Part shown: piece by piece, positions 53,228 through 62,580 of the stretch
Numbering within the stretch: position 1 is the stretch's first letter
Layout of the letters: each line of letters starts with the position of its first letter
Assembly (NCBI GenBank): GCA_963634825.1
Contig: CAVHCP010000002.1
Coordinates: 62,001-126,000, forward strand
DNA length: 64,000 nucleotides
From: Gallibacter sp963634825
GTDB taxonomy: Bacteria; Bacillota; Clostridia; Peptostreptococcales; Anaerovoracaceae
Direction: 5' to 3'
Notes under the pieces: generated by a model
What the model was told of the DNA's origin: nothing
The model's input: only the letters and a program-made list of their open reading frames with translations
The model's database searches: none
Program-made: the position numbers and the translations under genes

Positions 53228-54514
53228 CTATTTTGCCTCTTTCTGCATGATACATATGTAAAAGCCATCTGTATTATTTAAATTTGGCAAAAGCTGCAAT
53301 CTGTTTGTTGTCTTAAAATCGCTATGCTTTCTTAAAAAATCATCAGTGACTCTTCTATTTTCGTAGTGATTTATCGTACATGTGCAATACATCAAATAAC
53401 CACCGTCTGCTACATACTTTGCCGCTGTTTCTAAAATAGTCAGCTGTTTTATAGGTAGCAACGCCATCTCTTCATTGTTCTTTTTATATTTTATTTCCGG
53501 CTTGCGCCTTATCACGCCAAGCCCTGAGCATGGTGCATCTACAATAACCTTATCGGCTTTTTTTACAAGCTCGCGTCTCAATCTTGTCGCATCCCATGTC
53601 TTAGTTTTGACATTGCTAAGCCCAAGTCTTTTTATTTCTTTTTGCAGCTCCTGCGTCTTGCCCTGATAGATGTCCTGGGCAAGAACGGTGCCGTGCGCAT
53701 CCATGCGCTCGGCGCTGGCAAAGGATTTGCCACCGGGAGCTGCACAAACATCCACAACAAGTTCTCCGGGTTTTGGATCAAGGAGCTGTATAGCTATCTG
53801 CGACGCCTCATCCTGCACAGAAAATAGACCCTTCCTATATGCTTTCGAATTTATAACCTCGCCCTCAAGTACTCTGAGTCCTGTCTTTGCAACTGCACAA
53901 TCTATTGTTTTTATGCCCTCAGCCTCAAGCTCCTTTTTGATTGTCTCTTTACTTCCCTTTCCTTTATTTACTCTTATCGTAACAGGTGGCACCGCATTAG
54001 ATGCAACAAGAAGACCTTCGACGAAGTCCGGCTCGTATTCCTCGAGCCAAAGCCTGATAATCCATTCCTCACAGGAATATTTTATAGAAAAGTACTTTAC
54101 TAAATTGTCTTCCTTTTTCGGTAAGGTTATGCTATATCTGTCTCTTATATACGAACGCAAAACACCATTTACAAATTTATCTCTGCCCCTAGCATACCTT
54201 TTTGCAAGCTCAACAGCCTCATCAACTGCCGCATAATCGGGTACCGAATCCATTTTAGCAATTTGATAAATTCCCATTCTGAGAATCGTCAAATCCTGTC
54301 TCCTTACATTTTTTAGCTTGCCCTTTATAAGTTTTGATATAACATAATCGAGCAATTTTTTGTTTTCTAAGACTCCATATACGAGCTCTCTTACAAAAGC
54401 AGCATTTGCTTCTTTTTCTCTTTTTAAATGATTGTTAAGTGCTATATTCGAATACTGTTTTTTTGCTTCAATTGCAATAAGCACATTATATGCTACTTTT
54501 CTGTTTATATCCAT
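53228..54514 (-). CDS. rsmB: 16S rRNA (C967-C5)-methyltransferase RsmB
   Basis: 428 residues. N-terminal NusB-like domain (RKVAYNVLIAIEAKKQYSN), then a Rossmann methyltransferase with SAM site VDVCAAPGGKSF, PCSGLGVIRRKPE and catalytic Cys in YCTCTINHYEN. ATG 54514 overlaps the TGA of the upstream gene by one base (TGATG). A stretch at 53641-53820, around the SAM site, is much richer in G+C (by count about 57%) than its flank (37% in 53581-53640). Confidence 0.95.
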   Translation of the reverse strand: MDINRKVAYNVLIAIEAKKQYSNIALNNHLKREKEANAAFVRELVYGVLENKKLLDYVISKLIKGKLKNVRRQDLTILRMGIYQIAKMDSVPDYAAVDEAVELAKRYARGRDKFVNGVLRSYIRDRYSITLPKKEDNLVKYFSIKYSCEEWIIRLWLEEYEPDFVEGLLVASNAVPPVTIRVNKGKGSKETIKKELEAEGIKTIDCAVAKTGLRVLEGEVINSKAYRKGLFSVQDEASQIAIQLLDPKPGELVVDVCAAPGGKSFASAERMDAHGTVLAQDIYQGKTQELQKEIKRLGLSNVKTKTWDATRLRRELVKKADKVIVDAPCSGLGVIRRKPEIKYKKNNEEMALLPIKQLTILETAAKYVADGGYLMYCTCTINHYENRRVTDDFLRKHSDFKTTNRLQLLPNLNNTDGFYICIMQKEAK

Positions 54515-55227
54515 CAATTCCTACCTCTAATTGCAAGCAATCTCAGCATTTGGACTATCGCAACGACAAGTGCCGCAACATATGTCAGCGCCGCCGCGGA
54601 AAGCATTTTCTTAGCATAAGGCACTTCCTCTTGGAATATAATGCCCTCAGACTGCATCTGCTTTATCGCCCTGTTGCTCGCATCAAACTCTACCGGCAGA
54701 GTTATCAGCTGGAATACCAATACCGCAAAAAACATTATTATGCCTATATCAAGCAACAAATTGCCTTGCATATACATGGATGTTGTTGTCAATATTATTC
54801 CTATAAGTATCAATATCCACGACAAATTGCTCGCCCAGCTTACCGGCACAGCTATTGCATTTCTCACCTTTAAAAAAGTATATGCTTCCTTATCTTGTAT
54901 TGCATGACCGCATTCGTGAGCGGCTATGCTTATTGATGCTATACTATTGCCGTCGTGCACGCCGGGAGAAAGTCTCAAAATCTTTTTTGACGGATCATAA
55001 TGATCTGTCATATTGCCCGGTACAATCTCAATTTTTATATCATAAAGTCCATTCGCGTCAAGTATAGTGCGGGCAACCTTTTGACCTGTCATTCCTGTCT
55101 TGCTTGTCACGCCCGAATACTTATTGTAATTTGTTCTTACTTTTGCGCTCGCATAAAAGCTAAGCAATATTGCCGCTAAGAATAATAATCCATAAGGTCC
55201 AAAAAATCCATAAAATCCATATCCCAT
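54514..55227 (-). CDS. YugP-type neutral zinc metallopeptidase (membrane)
   Basis: 237 residues with an N-terminal hydrophobic helix and a C-terminal membrane region. The zinc-protease motif is HECGHAIQ (HEXXH) near residue 105, in AAHECGHAIQDKEAYTFL. Belongs to the YugP/DUF2268-like zinc protease family of unknown substrate. Conserved next to fmt and rsmB in Clostridia. ATG 55227 has GGAGG. Confidence 0.88.
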   Translation of the reverse strand: MGYGFYGFFGPYGLLFLAAILLSFYASAKVRTNYNKYSGVTSKTGMTGQKVARTILDANGLYDIKIEIVPGNMTDHYDPSKKILRLSPGVHDGNSIASISIAAHECGHAIQDKEAYTFLKVRNAIAVPVSWASNLSWILILIGIILTTTSMYMQGNLLLDIGIIMFFAVLVFQLITLPVEFDASNRAIKQMQSEGIIFQEEVPYAKKMLSAAALTYVAALVVAIVQMLRLLAIRGRN

Positions 55228-55251
55228 ATGTTTCCTCCATTTTGAATAATT

Positions 55252-56244
55252 TTATCCTAAAACAGTTCCTATTTCAATCTTATGACCTCTTATATAATCC
55301 TCAACTCTCATTTTCTTTTTGCCTGCAGCCTGCACTTCCTTTGCAAGCAAGATACCTTCGCCCGTTTTTATAGCAATAGCATCCTTTGACAGACCTAAAA
55401 CAGTGCCGTTTTTTTGCTCTTTCAAAGTGTTAGCTTGCATATTGTTTCCAATAAATATTTTATCGTCTACTTTAGCATTCCACTCATCTGCCGTAATATC
55501 ATCAGCTGTCCAAATCTTAAAAAGCTCTCCGTTTTTATAAGTATATGCTCCCGGCCACGGTGCAAGACCTCTTATCTCACATTCGAGCAAATGTGCGCTC
55601 TTGCTAAAGTCCAGCTCTCCGTCTTTTTTTGAAAGCATATTGGCATATGTTGCAAGACTGTCATCCTGTTTTTTTCTGTTTGCTTTGCCACTTTCTATGT
55701 CTTTTAGATTTTTTATAAGCAGTTCCGCACCCATTTGTGAAAGCTCATTATGCAAATCAAGCGATGTCTTTTTGCCAATCTCAGTCTCTGCAACTTCTAT
55801 GACATCTCCCGTATCAAGCCCCTCTGCCATATACATGAGACTGATACCTGTCGTTTTATCTCCACTCATAACAGCTCTTTGTATCGGAGCCGCACCTCTC
55901 CACCTTGGAAGTATCGAGCCATGAATGTTGATACATCCACATCTTGGAATTTCCAAAATCTCAGGCGGTATAATCTTGCCATAAGCCGCAACTACTATCA
56001 AATCAGGCGCATATTCCTTTAGCTTTTTTATAAAGTCCTTATTGTTCTTTATCTTTTCCGGCTGTAGTATATTTAGCCCAAGCTGCTCTGCTATTTCTTT
56101 TATAGGTGAAGCTTTTATCTTTTTGCCTCTGTCTCTTTGCATATCCGGCTTTGTTACGACATAGCCTATTTCCTGACCGTCCTCAAAAAGTGCCCTTAGC
56201 GCAGGAACAGCAAAGTCCGGCGTACCCATATATACTATTTTCAT
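55252..56244 (-). CDS. fmt: Methionyl-tRNA formyltransferase
   Basis: 330 residues. GTPDFAVPALRAL at the start, active-site CINIHGSILPRWRGAAPIQRAV (Asn, His) and MYMAEGLDTGDV. It makes fMet-tRNA. It follows def by 79 nt. Confidence 0.97.
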   Translation of the reverse strand: MKIVYMGTPDFAVPALRALFEDGQEIGYVVTKPDMQRDRGKKIKASPIKEIAEQLGLNILQPEKIKNNKDFIKKLKEYAPDLIVVAAYGKIIPPEILEIPRCGCINIHGSILPRWRGAAPIQRAVMSGDKTTGISLMYMAEGLDTGDVIEVAETEIGKKTSLDLHNELSQMGAELLIKNLKDIESGKANRKKQDDSLATYANMLSKKDGELDFSKSAHLLECEIRGLAPWPGAYTYKNGELFKIWTADDITADEWNAKVDDKIFIGNNMQANTLKEQKNGTVLGLSKDAIAIKTGEGILLAKEVQAAGKKKMRVEDYIRGHKIEIGTVLG

Positions 56245-56323
56245 CTATCATCCACCTTGCTAATTTCTTTGGCTTAATGCTAACCGCAGTATTTCATTGT
56301 TGTTTTCTGTGCTATTGTTATTA

Positions 56324-56818
56324 CTATTCTTCTTCTTGCTTAATATCAGTCTTAATATCAGTACCGGGCTCCCTAATATTTGTAGCTTTATCCGTATACA
56401 AAATACCCTTTAGATGGTCAGTCTCATGACTTACAACTATCGCTGCAAAATCCGTAAAAGTTTCTGTTATTTCCTCGCCGTTTCTGTTTAAATATTTTAC
56501 TGTAATACTTGCAGGCCTTATAACATCGCCGACATATCCGGGTACAGATAAACATCCTTCTGTTGAGAGCTGCTCGCCCTCGGTTTCTAAGATTTCAGGA
56601 TTTATCATCTCCGTCAAATCACCCTCCTCGGGCTCGACGATACAAATCTGTCGTGCAACTCCAACCTGTGGTGCTGCTATACCCACGCCCATATCATAGC
56701 GCATTGTTTCGGTCATATCGTCTATAAGTGTAAGTATTCTGTCGTTTATCTCCGTCACTTCCCTGCATTGACGAGCCAAAATCTTATCACCCTTTTTGAC
56801 TACATTTCTAAGTGCCAT
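56324..56818 (-). CDS. def: Peptide deformylase
   Basis: 164 residues. The three motifs are GVGIAAPQVG, EGCLSVPG and VSHETDHLKG (HEXXH-type metal site). It removes the formyl group from nascent chains. The tail is acidic and lysine-rich (DIKTDIKQEEE). GGAGG lies in the end of priA. Confidence 0.97.
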   Translation of the reverse strand: MALRNVVKKGDKILARQCREVTEINDRILTLIDDMTETMRYDMGVGIAAPQVGVARQICIVEPEEGDLTEMINPEILETEGEQLSTEGCLSVPGYVGDVIRPASITVKYLNRNGEEITETFTDFAAIVVSHETDHLKGILYTDKATNIREPGTDIKTDIKQEEE

Positions 56819-56819
56819 A

Positions 56820-58838
56820 TCAATTCCTCCATAAGGTATAAGGATTTATGTCGATTATAAGACTGCATCCCGTTTTGTTTTCTCTCATATATTTCTTTAA
56901 ATTACCTGCGATCGCTACAAAAGAATCCTTTACCTCCTCAGATAGCTTATACAATAGCATTACTCTAAGGTCGCTTTCGCCCTTGATATACTTTTTAGTA
57001 CCCACGAGCGCATTGTCAGTTAGCAAAACTTCTTTTTTTATCCGCTCCATACAAAGCTCTTCTATTTCCTTTATCTTAGTATCGTCCTTACCGAGTATGC
57101 TTAGCTGTGCAAAAAAACCAAATGGCGGATATTTCATAAGCCTTCTGAGTCTTATCTCCTTGTCATAAAACATCTGCGGATCTTGGCTTGCTCCGCATAC
57201 GAGCGCAAAATTGTCAGGTTCATATGTCTGAACAACCACCTTGCCCTGTTCCTCGCCTCTGCCTGCCCTGCCTGCCGCTTGCGCCACAAGCTGGAAAGTC
57301 CTCTCATATGCTCTGTAATCCGGCAAATTTAGCATCGTATCTATTGCAAGTATACCGACAAGTCCTACATTTTTATAATCAAGCCCCTTTGCCACAAGCT
57401 GAGTGCCTACAAGAATATCCGTCTTGCCTTTTGCAAAATCCTTTAAAATCCTATTTGTCTCGCCCTTTTTTTGAGCCGTATCAAAATCAAGTCTGTCTAC
57501 GCTAGCCGCAGTAAAAGTTTTTTGCGCTTCCTTTTGAATTTGCTGCGTACCTGCGCCAAAGTGTTTTATATACTTGCTACCGCAAACAGGGCATACCTTC
57601 GGCACTTTCTTTTTCCTGCCACAATAGTGACAAACTAAGCTTTCTTCGCTACTCTGAGTTTTATGATATGTCATCGGTATGTCACAGTTATCGCATTTAA
57701 TGACTTCTCCACAAGCCCTGCATGAAACAAATGAAGAATATCCCCTTCTATTTATTAAAAATATTGCCTGCTTGCCTTCTTTTAGTATTTTTTTTGTTTC
57801 GTCATAAAGAGCCTTGCTAAATACCGAGCGATTACCGCTTTTTAGCTCAGCACGCATATCTGCAAGCAAAACCTTAGGCAAAGGCGTTTTGTTATATCGC
57901 TCGTTTAAAACCAGCTCCCTGTAATCACCGCGCCTTGCATAATACATACTTTCTATCGATGGCGTCGCACTGCCAAGTATCACGCTACCGCCATAAAATG
58001 AAGCTCTCTTTTTTGCCACCTCATGCGTACTGTATTTTGGCGTCATATCGGATTTATATATCGTCTCATGCTCTTCATCCAAAATCATAAGCCCTATATT
58101 TTCGACAGGTGCAAATACAGCCGAGCGCGTGCCGATAACTATCCGTATCTCGCCACTTCTTATCTTTTGCCACTGGTCATATCTCTCGCCACTTGATAGC
58201 TTGCTGTGCAAAATCGCTATGTTTTTTCGTCCAAATCTATCTATAAATCTGTCGATTATCTGATTTGTAAGCGACACCTCAGGCACCATCATAACAGCCG
58301 TTTTGCCATATTTGATGCACTCGCTTATACTGCGCATATATACTTCTGTCTTGCCACTGCCCGTAATACCTCTGAGCAAAAATGTATTTGGACTGCCTTT
58401 TTTTATGGAATCCACAATCTGCTCAAGCGCATTTTGCTGCTCACTTGTCAGCTTCTCTATATCTTGGCTTTCGCCGTCAAACAGATCCGCAGGCTCTTTT
58501 TTTTGCCTTCTCTTCGCCTTGCTTCCCGCCGGCAAAAATAATTTTATGGCATCTATATACCTGCAAAAATATCGCTTTCGTATAAACTTGACAGTTTCTA
58601 TTGCCTCTTTACTCAGCTTTATCTCATCATCTATGCTCTCGACATATTTTAGATTTTTAAAGTCTTGTTCACATGTGTCATCTACGGCAAATACATACGC
58701 CTGCCTTATTTTATTGCCACGATTAAATGGCACATATACTCTATTGCCGACCTCAATATCATCAAGCATGCATCCGTATGTATATAGCATATCGGTGCTG
58801 TCATTTTTATTGTCTATCGCAACTTGTACATACTTCAT
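56820..58838 (-). CDS. priA: Primosomal protein N' (replication restart helicase PriA)
   Basis: 672 residues, shorter than the usual 730-800. Walker A GITGSGKTEVYM, DEEH box, VILGSATPS, a zinc-binding insertion (CRACGEVIKCDNC; CHYCGRKKKVPKVCPVCG), and GTQLVAKGLDY with QAAGRAGRG. The N-terminal DNA-binding region is compact. It restarts stalled forks. No clear ribosome site; it starts 9 nt after asnA. Confidence 0.95.
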   Translation of the reverse strand: MKYVQVAIDNKNDSTDMLYTYGCMLDDIEVGNRVYVPFNRGNKIRQAYVFAVDDTCEQDFKNLKYVESIDDEIKLSKEAIETVKFIRKRYFCRYIDAIKLFLPAGSKAKRRQKKEPADLFDGESQDIEKLTSEQQNALEQIVDSIKKGSPNTFLLRGITGSGKTEVYMRSISECIKYGKTAVMMVPEVSLTNQIIDRFIDRFGRKNIAILHSKLSSGERYDQWQKIRSGEIRIVIGTRSAVFAPVENIGLMILDEEHETIYKSDMTPKYSTHEVAKKRASFYGGSVILGSATPSIESMYYARRGDYRELVLNERYNKTPLPKVLLADMRAELKSGNRSVFSKALYDETKKILKEGKQAIFLINRRGYSSFVSCRACGEVIKCDNCDIPMTYHKTQSSEESLVCHYCGRKKKVPKVCPVCGSKYIKHFGAGTQQIQKEAQKTFTAASVDRLDFDTAQKKGETNRILKDFAKGKTDILVGTQLVAKGLDYKNVGLVGILAIDTMLNLPDYRAYERTFQLVAQAAGRAGRGEEQGKVVVQTYEPDNFALVCGASQDPQMFYDKEIRLRRLMKYPPFGFFAQLSILGKDDTKIKEIEELCMERIKKEVLLTDNALVGTKKYIKGESDLRVMLLYKLSEEVKDSFVAIAGNLKKYMRENKTGCSLIIDINPYTLWRN

Positions 58839-58847
58839 ATTGCATCA

Positions 58848-59858
58848 CTAAAGCAAGAATATATCATTCTCAAAGCACTTTTCTATCATATCATCAGGCC
58901 ATACAGAAACCTGCACTTCTCCTATATGTGCTTTCCTCAAAAAATACATACATAGTCTGCTCTGGCCTATGCCCCCGCCAACTGTATATGGCAATTCCTT
59001 ATTTAAAATAGCCTTATGGAAGTCAAGATTTTCTCTTTCCTCCTCGCCTGCAAGTTTTAACTGTCTTGCCATAGACTCCTCGTCAACTCTGATGCCCATT
59101 GATGATATTTCGAAAGCATCCTCAAGCACTTCATTCCAGAGAAGTATATCGCCATTTAGCTCCCAGTCATCATAATCCGGTGCTCTGCCGTCGTGTGGCT
59201 CGCCTGATTTTAGCTTGCCACCTATCTGAGACAAAAATACTGCTTTCTTTTCTCTGACAATTTCTCTTTCTCTTTCGGACGGTGTCAAATCAGGATATAA
59301 ATCCTCAAGCTCCTGTGTAGTTATAAAATAAATTTCGTTTGGAAGCTCTGTTTTTAGCTCCGGATAATGTCTGTTGACAAAATCTCCAAGATTTTTTAGT
59401 GCAACATATATACTCTCGACTACTTGCTTTAAATAATCGAAATTTCTGTCTTCTTTTCTGATAACCTTTTCCCAGTCCCACTGGTCAACATATATGGAAT
59501 GAAGATTGTCAAGCTCTTCGTCACGCCTTATCGCATTCATATCTGTGTAGATGCCGTGTCCCGGTTTGATCCCGTACTTACCGAGAGCCATTCTTTTCCA
59601 TTTTGCGAGGGACTGCACTATCTGCACCTCTGCCTCATCCATATCTTTTATCGTAAAATCAACCGGTCTTTCGACTCCGTTTAGGTTGTCATTTAGTCCA
59701 CTTTGCGGTCTTACAAAGAGCGGTGCCGAAACTCTGCGAAGCTTTAGACCATATGCGAGTTCCTGCTGGAAAAAATCCTTTATCTTTTTGATTGCTCTTT
59801 GACTCTCCATGTAGTCGATGATTGGTGTGTAATCTTTTGGAATAAATAATTTTGCCAT
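58848..59858 (-). CDS. asnA: Aspartate--ammonia ligase
   Basis: 336 residues, a class II synthetase-like enzyme. MAKLFIPKDYTPIIDYMESQRAIKKIKDFF at the start, VERPVDFTIKDM, ADMNAIRRDE-like TDMNAIRRDEELDNLHS, YVDQWDWEK, and GGGIGQSRLCMYFLRKAHIGEVQ. It makes asparagine from aspartate and ammonia. ATG 59858 has AGGAGGG; an in-frame extension to 60002 overlaps queH and is rejected. Confidence 0.95.
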   Translation of the reverse strand: MAKLFIPKDYTPIIDYMESQRAIKKIKDFFQQELAYGLKLRRVSAPLFVRPQSGLNDNLNGVERPVDFTIKDMDEAEVQIVQSLAKWKRMALGKYGIKPGHGIYTDMNAIRRDEELDNLHSIYVDQWDWEKVIRKEDRNFDYLKQVVESIYVALKNLGDFVNRHYPELKTELPNEIYFITTQELEDLYPDLTPSEREREIVREKKAVFLSQIGGKLKSGEPHDGRAPDYDDWELNGDILLWNEVLEDAFEISSMGIRVDEESMARQLKLAGEEERENLDFHKAILNKELPYTVGGGIGQSRLCMYFLRKAHIGEVQVSVWPDDMIEKCFENDIFLL

Positions 59859-59880
59859 GATTCTGCCCTCCTGTTTTGTT

Positions 59881-60549
59881 TTATCTTTCTTTCCTCCAAT
59901 CGGAAAATTCACATCCACAATAATTTTGTCTATATATACCAAATTTCTTTGAGAGTTCAACACTCCTTTTGAAACCGTCTTTTTTCTTGAAATTGCCGTC
60001 AAGATATGAAACTCCGTATTTGACAGCTAATTTTTTACCTATCCTGCTTATAATATCGTAGCTTTTATGCGGACTTACTGTCAGGGTTGTCGTAAATATA
60101 TCGAAATTATTTAATCTTGCAAAGAGTGCTGTTTCCTCAAGTCTTAGCAAAAAACAGTTATAGCATCTCCTGCCACCCTCTTTTTCGTCTTCTAAGCCCT
60201 TTGCAATTTCAAAAAATCTGTTTGGCTCATATTTGCCCTCGATAAATGCTATTTTATTTTTATGATTTACCGAAGTATTGAACCTCTCAAAAACCTCAAG
60301 CTGTGCTTCCTTGCGCCTTTGATATTCCTCATCGTCTGTAATGTTTGGATTATAAAAAAATATCGTGATATTATAATCATCTATCAAGCTTTCTATAACA
60401 GCCGTACTGCACGGACCGCAACAGCTGTGGAGCAAAAGTGAGGGACAGGCAACTTCCTTTTGGTAATTTATGCTCGTATATGCCATATCATCACTGCTTT
60501 TTGCCACATTTATGCAAGCTGCGCCAAATGCTTTTTTGTCGGCTATCAT
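59881..60549 (-). CDS. queH: Epoxyqueuosine reductase QueH
   Basis: 222 residues. LLLHSCCGPCSTAVIESL carries the paired Cys motif of QueH (CC..C), with later RCYNCFLLRLEETA and YCGCEFSDW supplying more Cys ligands. It performs the last step of queuosine synthesis in tRNA wobble G, the alternative to B12-dependent QueG. ATG 60549 has GGAGG. First gene of the queH-to-thrS run. Confidence 0.92.
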   Translation of the reverse strand: MIADKKAFGAACINVAKSSDDMAYTSINYQKEVACPSLLLHSCCGPCSTAVIESLIDDYNITIFFYNPNITDDEEYQRRKEAQLEVFERFNTSVNHKNKIAFIEGKYEPNRFFEIAKGLEDEKEGGRRCYNCFLLRLEETALFARLNNFDIFTTTLTVSPHKSYDIISRIGKKLAVKYGVSYLDGNFKKKDGFKRSVELSKKFGIYRQNYCGCEFSDWRKER

Positions 60550-60589
60550 TTCGTTTCCTCCGAAAATAGATGTACTTTTACAAGGAAAT

Positions 60590-60598
60590 ATTATATCA
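60590..60598 (-). promoter_or_regulatory. Extended -10 promoter for queH
   Basis: Minus strand TGATATAAT, a perfect extended -10; the -35 region is weak. It probably drives the long queH-asnA-priA operon. Confidence 0.5.
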
Positions 60599-60636
60599 TA
60601 ATTACTGTCAAATAACTATCTTTTGGGGATTTTTTT

Positions 60637-61545
60637 ATGAATACTAAACGAATATATACAATCAATGATTATCTCACAAAACATTTTGGTACAAAAATAG
60701 CTAAGCTTTCGCTTCCCGGTGGCACTACATGTCCAAACAGAGACGGAAGCAAGGGCGTTGGCGGATGTATTTTTTGTTCGGAAAGTGGCTCCGGGGATAT
60801 GGCAAGCGATATAGATTCTCAAATAAAGCTTTTGTCGGATAAATGGCCAAATATATCCAAATATATAGCTTACTTTCAGAGCTACACTTCAACATATATG
60901 CCCTCTGAGGTCTTGAGAAAAAAGATATATGATGCCCTTTCGCATGAAAATATAGTAGGCGTCGCGATAGCAACTCGCCCCGACTGTCTTGATGATGATA
61001 TTTTAAATTTGCTCGCAGAGATAAATGATAAATATTTTTTATGGGTCGAGCTTGGTTTGCAAACTATCCATGAAAAAACAGCTCGTAATATCAATAGATG
61101 TTATTCGCTTGACATTTATGAGAAAGCCGTCTCCGCATTGCAGATCCTTGATATCAAATATGTTACTCATCTGATACTCGGACTTCCGGGCGAAAGCAAG
61201 GCAGATATGCATAAATCGTTGGCTTATGTTTGTAGCCGCAAGCCTTTTGGTATCAAGCTACACTTGTTAAATATTGTAAAAGGCTCTCCTATGGAAAGGA
61301 TATATCCTGACTATGTACCTTTTGAAAGCATCGACGAATATGTAAATCTCGTATGCGATCTGCTTGAAGTCGTACCTAGCGATATTACAATTCATCGCCT
61401 GACCGGAGATGTGCCAAGACCGCTTTTGGTTGCACCGACTTGGAGCTATAAAAAAAGAACAATTCTCAACGGAATCCATCGAGAATTGCGCTTACGCGGA
61501 AGTTATCAAGGCTCAAAGCTCATGACTCAGAGCTCAAAGCTTTAA
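60637..61545 (+). CDS. TIGR01212-family radical SAM protein (YtqA-like)
   Basis: 302 residues. CPNRDGSKGVGGCIFCSESGSG gives the unusual CX11-type spaced cluster region with the first Cys upstream of GGCIFC. LWVELGLQTIHEKTARNINRC and THLILGLPGESKADMH are typical of HemN-like radical SAM enzymes of the YhcC/YtqA group, of unknown reaction. It ends with a short repeated stretch (GSKLMTQSSKL). One of only two plus-strand protein genes; divergent from queH. Confidence 0.88.
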   Translation: MNTKRIYTINDYLTKHFGTKIAKLSLPGGTTCPNRDGSKGVGGCIFCSESGSGDMASDIDSQIKLLSDKWPNISKYIAYFQSYTSTYMPSEVLRKKIYDALSHENIVGVAIATRPDCLDDDILNLLAEINDKYFLWVELGLQTIHEKTARNINRCYSLDIYEKAVSALQILDIKYVTHLILGLPGESKADMHKSLAYVCSRKPFGIKLHLLNIVKGSPMERIYPDYVPFESIDEYVNLVCDLLEVVPSDITIHRLTGDVPRPLLVAPTWSYKKRTILNGIHRELRLRGSYQGSKLMTQSSKL

Positions 61546-61567
61546 ATCTCGGTGCAGGGCTTAAGTC

Positions 61568-62050
61568 CTACACGCTTTCTATGATGTCGCAGACATCTAT
61601 CCATTCCTTTGCCTTTGAAATTTTAAATAAATCTTCGCAAGTCAGTTCTATAGCACTGTTGCTACTACCGCAAGCAGGAAATACCGTCTCAAATCGTTTA
61701 ATGCTCTCATCAACATATACATCAACATCATCTCTTTCGATTGCAAATGCGCATACTCCACCTATCGCATGACCTGTATATGCGATAACCTCATCTGCCG
61801 ATAGCATCTTTGCCTTAAAGCCGAATTTTTCTTTAAATTTTTTATTTTTAATCTTTGTATCGCCTGCAGTCTGTATCAATATACATCTTTCGTCCGGAGT
61901 TTTAAACGAAAGCGTTTTGCATATCCTTGCAGGCTCCGTACCAACTGCCTGTGCCGCAAGCTCTACCGTTGCGCTTGATGTATCAAACTCCATTATCTTT
62001 TCGTCTATATTTAATGTTTTAAAATATTCTCTTACTTTTTCTATTGCCAT
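61568..62050 (-). CDS. YbaK/EbsC-type aminoacyl-tRNA deacylase
   Basis: 160 residues. VREYFKTLNIDEKIMEF at the start and AAQAVGTEPARICKTLSF, with the catalytic Lys region, then IGGVCAFAIERDDVDVYVDES. Such proteins hydrolyse mischarged tRNAs (Cys-tRNA-Pro or Ala-tRNA-Pro). ATG 62050 has GAGGAG; the Lys-rich extension to 62143 overlaps the promoter and is not coding. Convergent with the upstream plus-strand gene. Confidence 0.88.
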   Translation of the reverse strand: MAIEKVREYFKTLNIDEKIMEFDTSSATVELAAQAVGTEPARICKTLSFKTPDERCILIQTAGDTKIKNKKFKEKFGFKAKMLSADEVIAYTGHAIGGVCAFAIERDDVDVYVDESIKRFETVFPACGSSNSAIELTCEDLFKISKAKEWIDVCDIIESV

Positions 62051-62114
62051 ATCGAACTCCTCTTTTTCCTTTTTCCTTTTTTTCTTTTCTTCTTTTGTTC
62101 TTTTGTTCTTTCCT

Positions 62115-62143
62115 ATTTTACTATTTTTTATCCTTTTTTGCAA
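62115..62143 (-). promoter_or_regulatory. Promoter for ybaK
   Basis: Minus strand TTGCAA (62138-62143), 17-bp spacer, TAAAAT (62115-62120). Confidence 0.65.
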
Positions 62144-62181
62144 TTTTGTTTGTTTTATACATTTTTTTTTGCATTTTTTTG

Positions 62182-62210
62182 TTGACAGGCAACATTTATT
62201 ATGCTACATT
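62182..62210 (+). promoter_or_regulatory. Strong plus-strand promoter without a downstream gene
   Basis: TTGACA (62182-62187), 17-bp spacer, TACATT (62205-62210) with extended TGC. No plus-strand reading frame follows before the Rrf2 gene; it is followed by a long hairpin (62281-62326). Confidence 0.65.
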
Positions 62211-62216
62211 ATATTT

Positions 62217-62335
62217 GTAGTTGAAATCCTTAAGTCATTTGTATAAACCACTTATATAACAACGTACATCTTTTCAAATCAAAACAATAGGCGGGTAGGC
62301 AAAAATGTCTGCTCGCCTATTGTTTTCAGTTTGCT
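62217..62335 (+). ncRNA. Candidate small RNA
   Basis: From the promoter above, a ~65-nt AT-rich 5' part leads to a hairpin with a 21-bp stem (62281-62301 with 62306-62326, a few G-U pairs) and AAAA loop, followed by a T-rich tail reaching TTTTTC at 62340. Length about 115 nt. No reading frame with a ribosome site. The same hairpin can also terminate minus-strand transcripts from the Rrf2 side. Confidence 0.45.
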
Positions 62336-62375
62336 TTTTCCTATAACGCGACTTTTGTTTGTAGGAAGATGTTTT

Positions 62376-62580
62376 GACGGGAGAAAGACTATACCGCTCT
62401 TCCAGTTCTCAGCACAGGCAATTGCTTGCGCTTACTCGCAGGCTTGCGGAGTGTCAGCAAAACTCACACCTTCGGTGCTCAAACATTGCTGACACTTAAC
62501 CGCTCGCCAAGCTCGTTTCGCTGGCACTTGCGAGCTGTGCTTGCGAAAGTGTAAGAGCGATATAGTCTCTTTCTCCCGCC
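62376..62580 (-). repeat. Long foldback repeat element, copy B
   Basis: A 205-bp imperfect palindrome homologous to 13347-13551, in inverted orientation. The 11-bp inner stem (62450-62460 with 62486-62496) differs from copy A at two positions on each arm so that pairing is kept (CA/TG becomes TG/CA). The outer arms differ in sequence but again pair with each other. The motif AAAAGTTGTGTTATAG (62591-62606, minus strand) lies next to the Rrf2 stop, as in copy A; a further copy of the motif is at 62341-62356. It starts 26 nt after the Rrf2 stop codon. Confidence 0.85.

Noticed and set aside
53670..54236. Plus-strand open frame of 188 codons opposite rsmB
   Set aside because: Shadow of rsmB extended by the GC-rich patch; no ribosome site or protein family.
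59858..60002. 48-residue N-terminal extension of AsnA
   Set aside because: It overlaps queH and the AGGAGGG site places the start at 59858.
62050..62143. Lys-rich N-terminal extension of the YbaK-type protein
   Set aside because: ATG 62050 has a strong ribosome site and matches the family start; the extension overlaps a good promoter.
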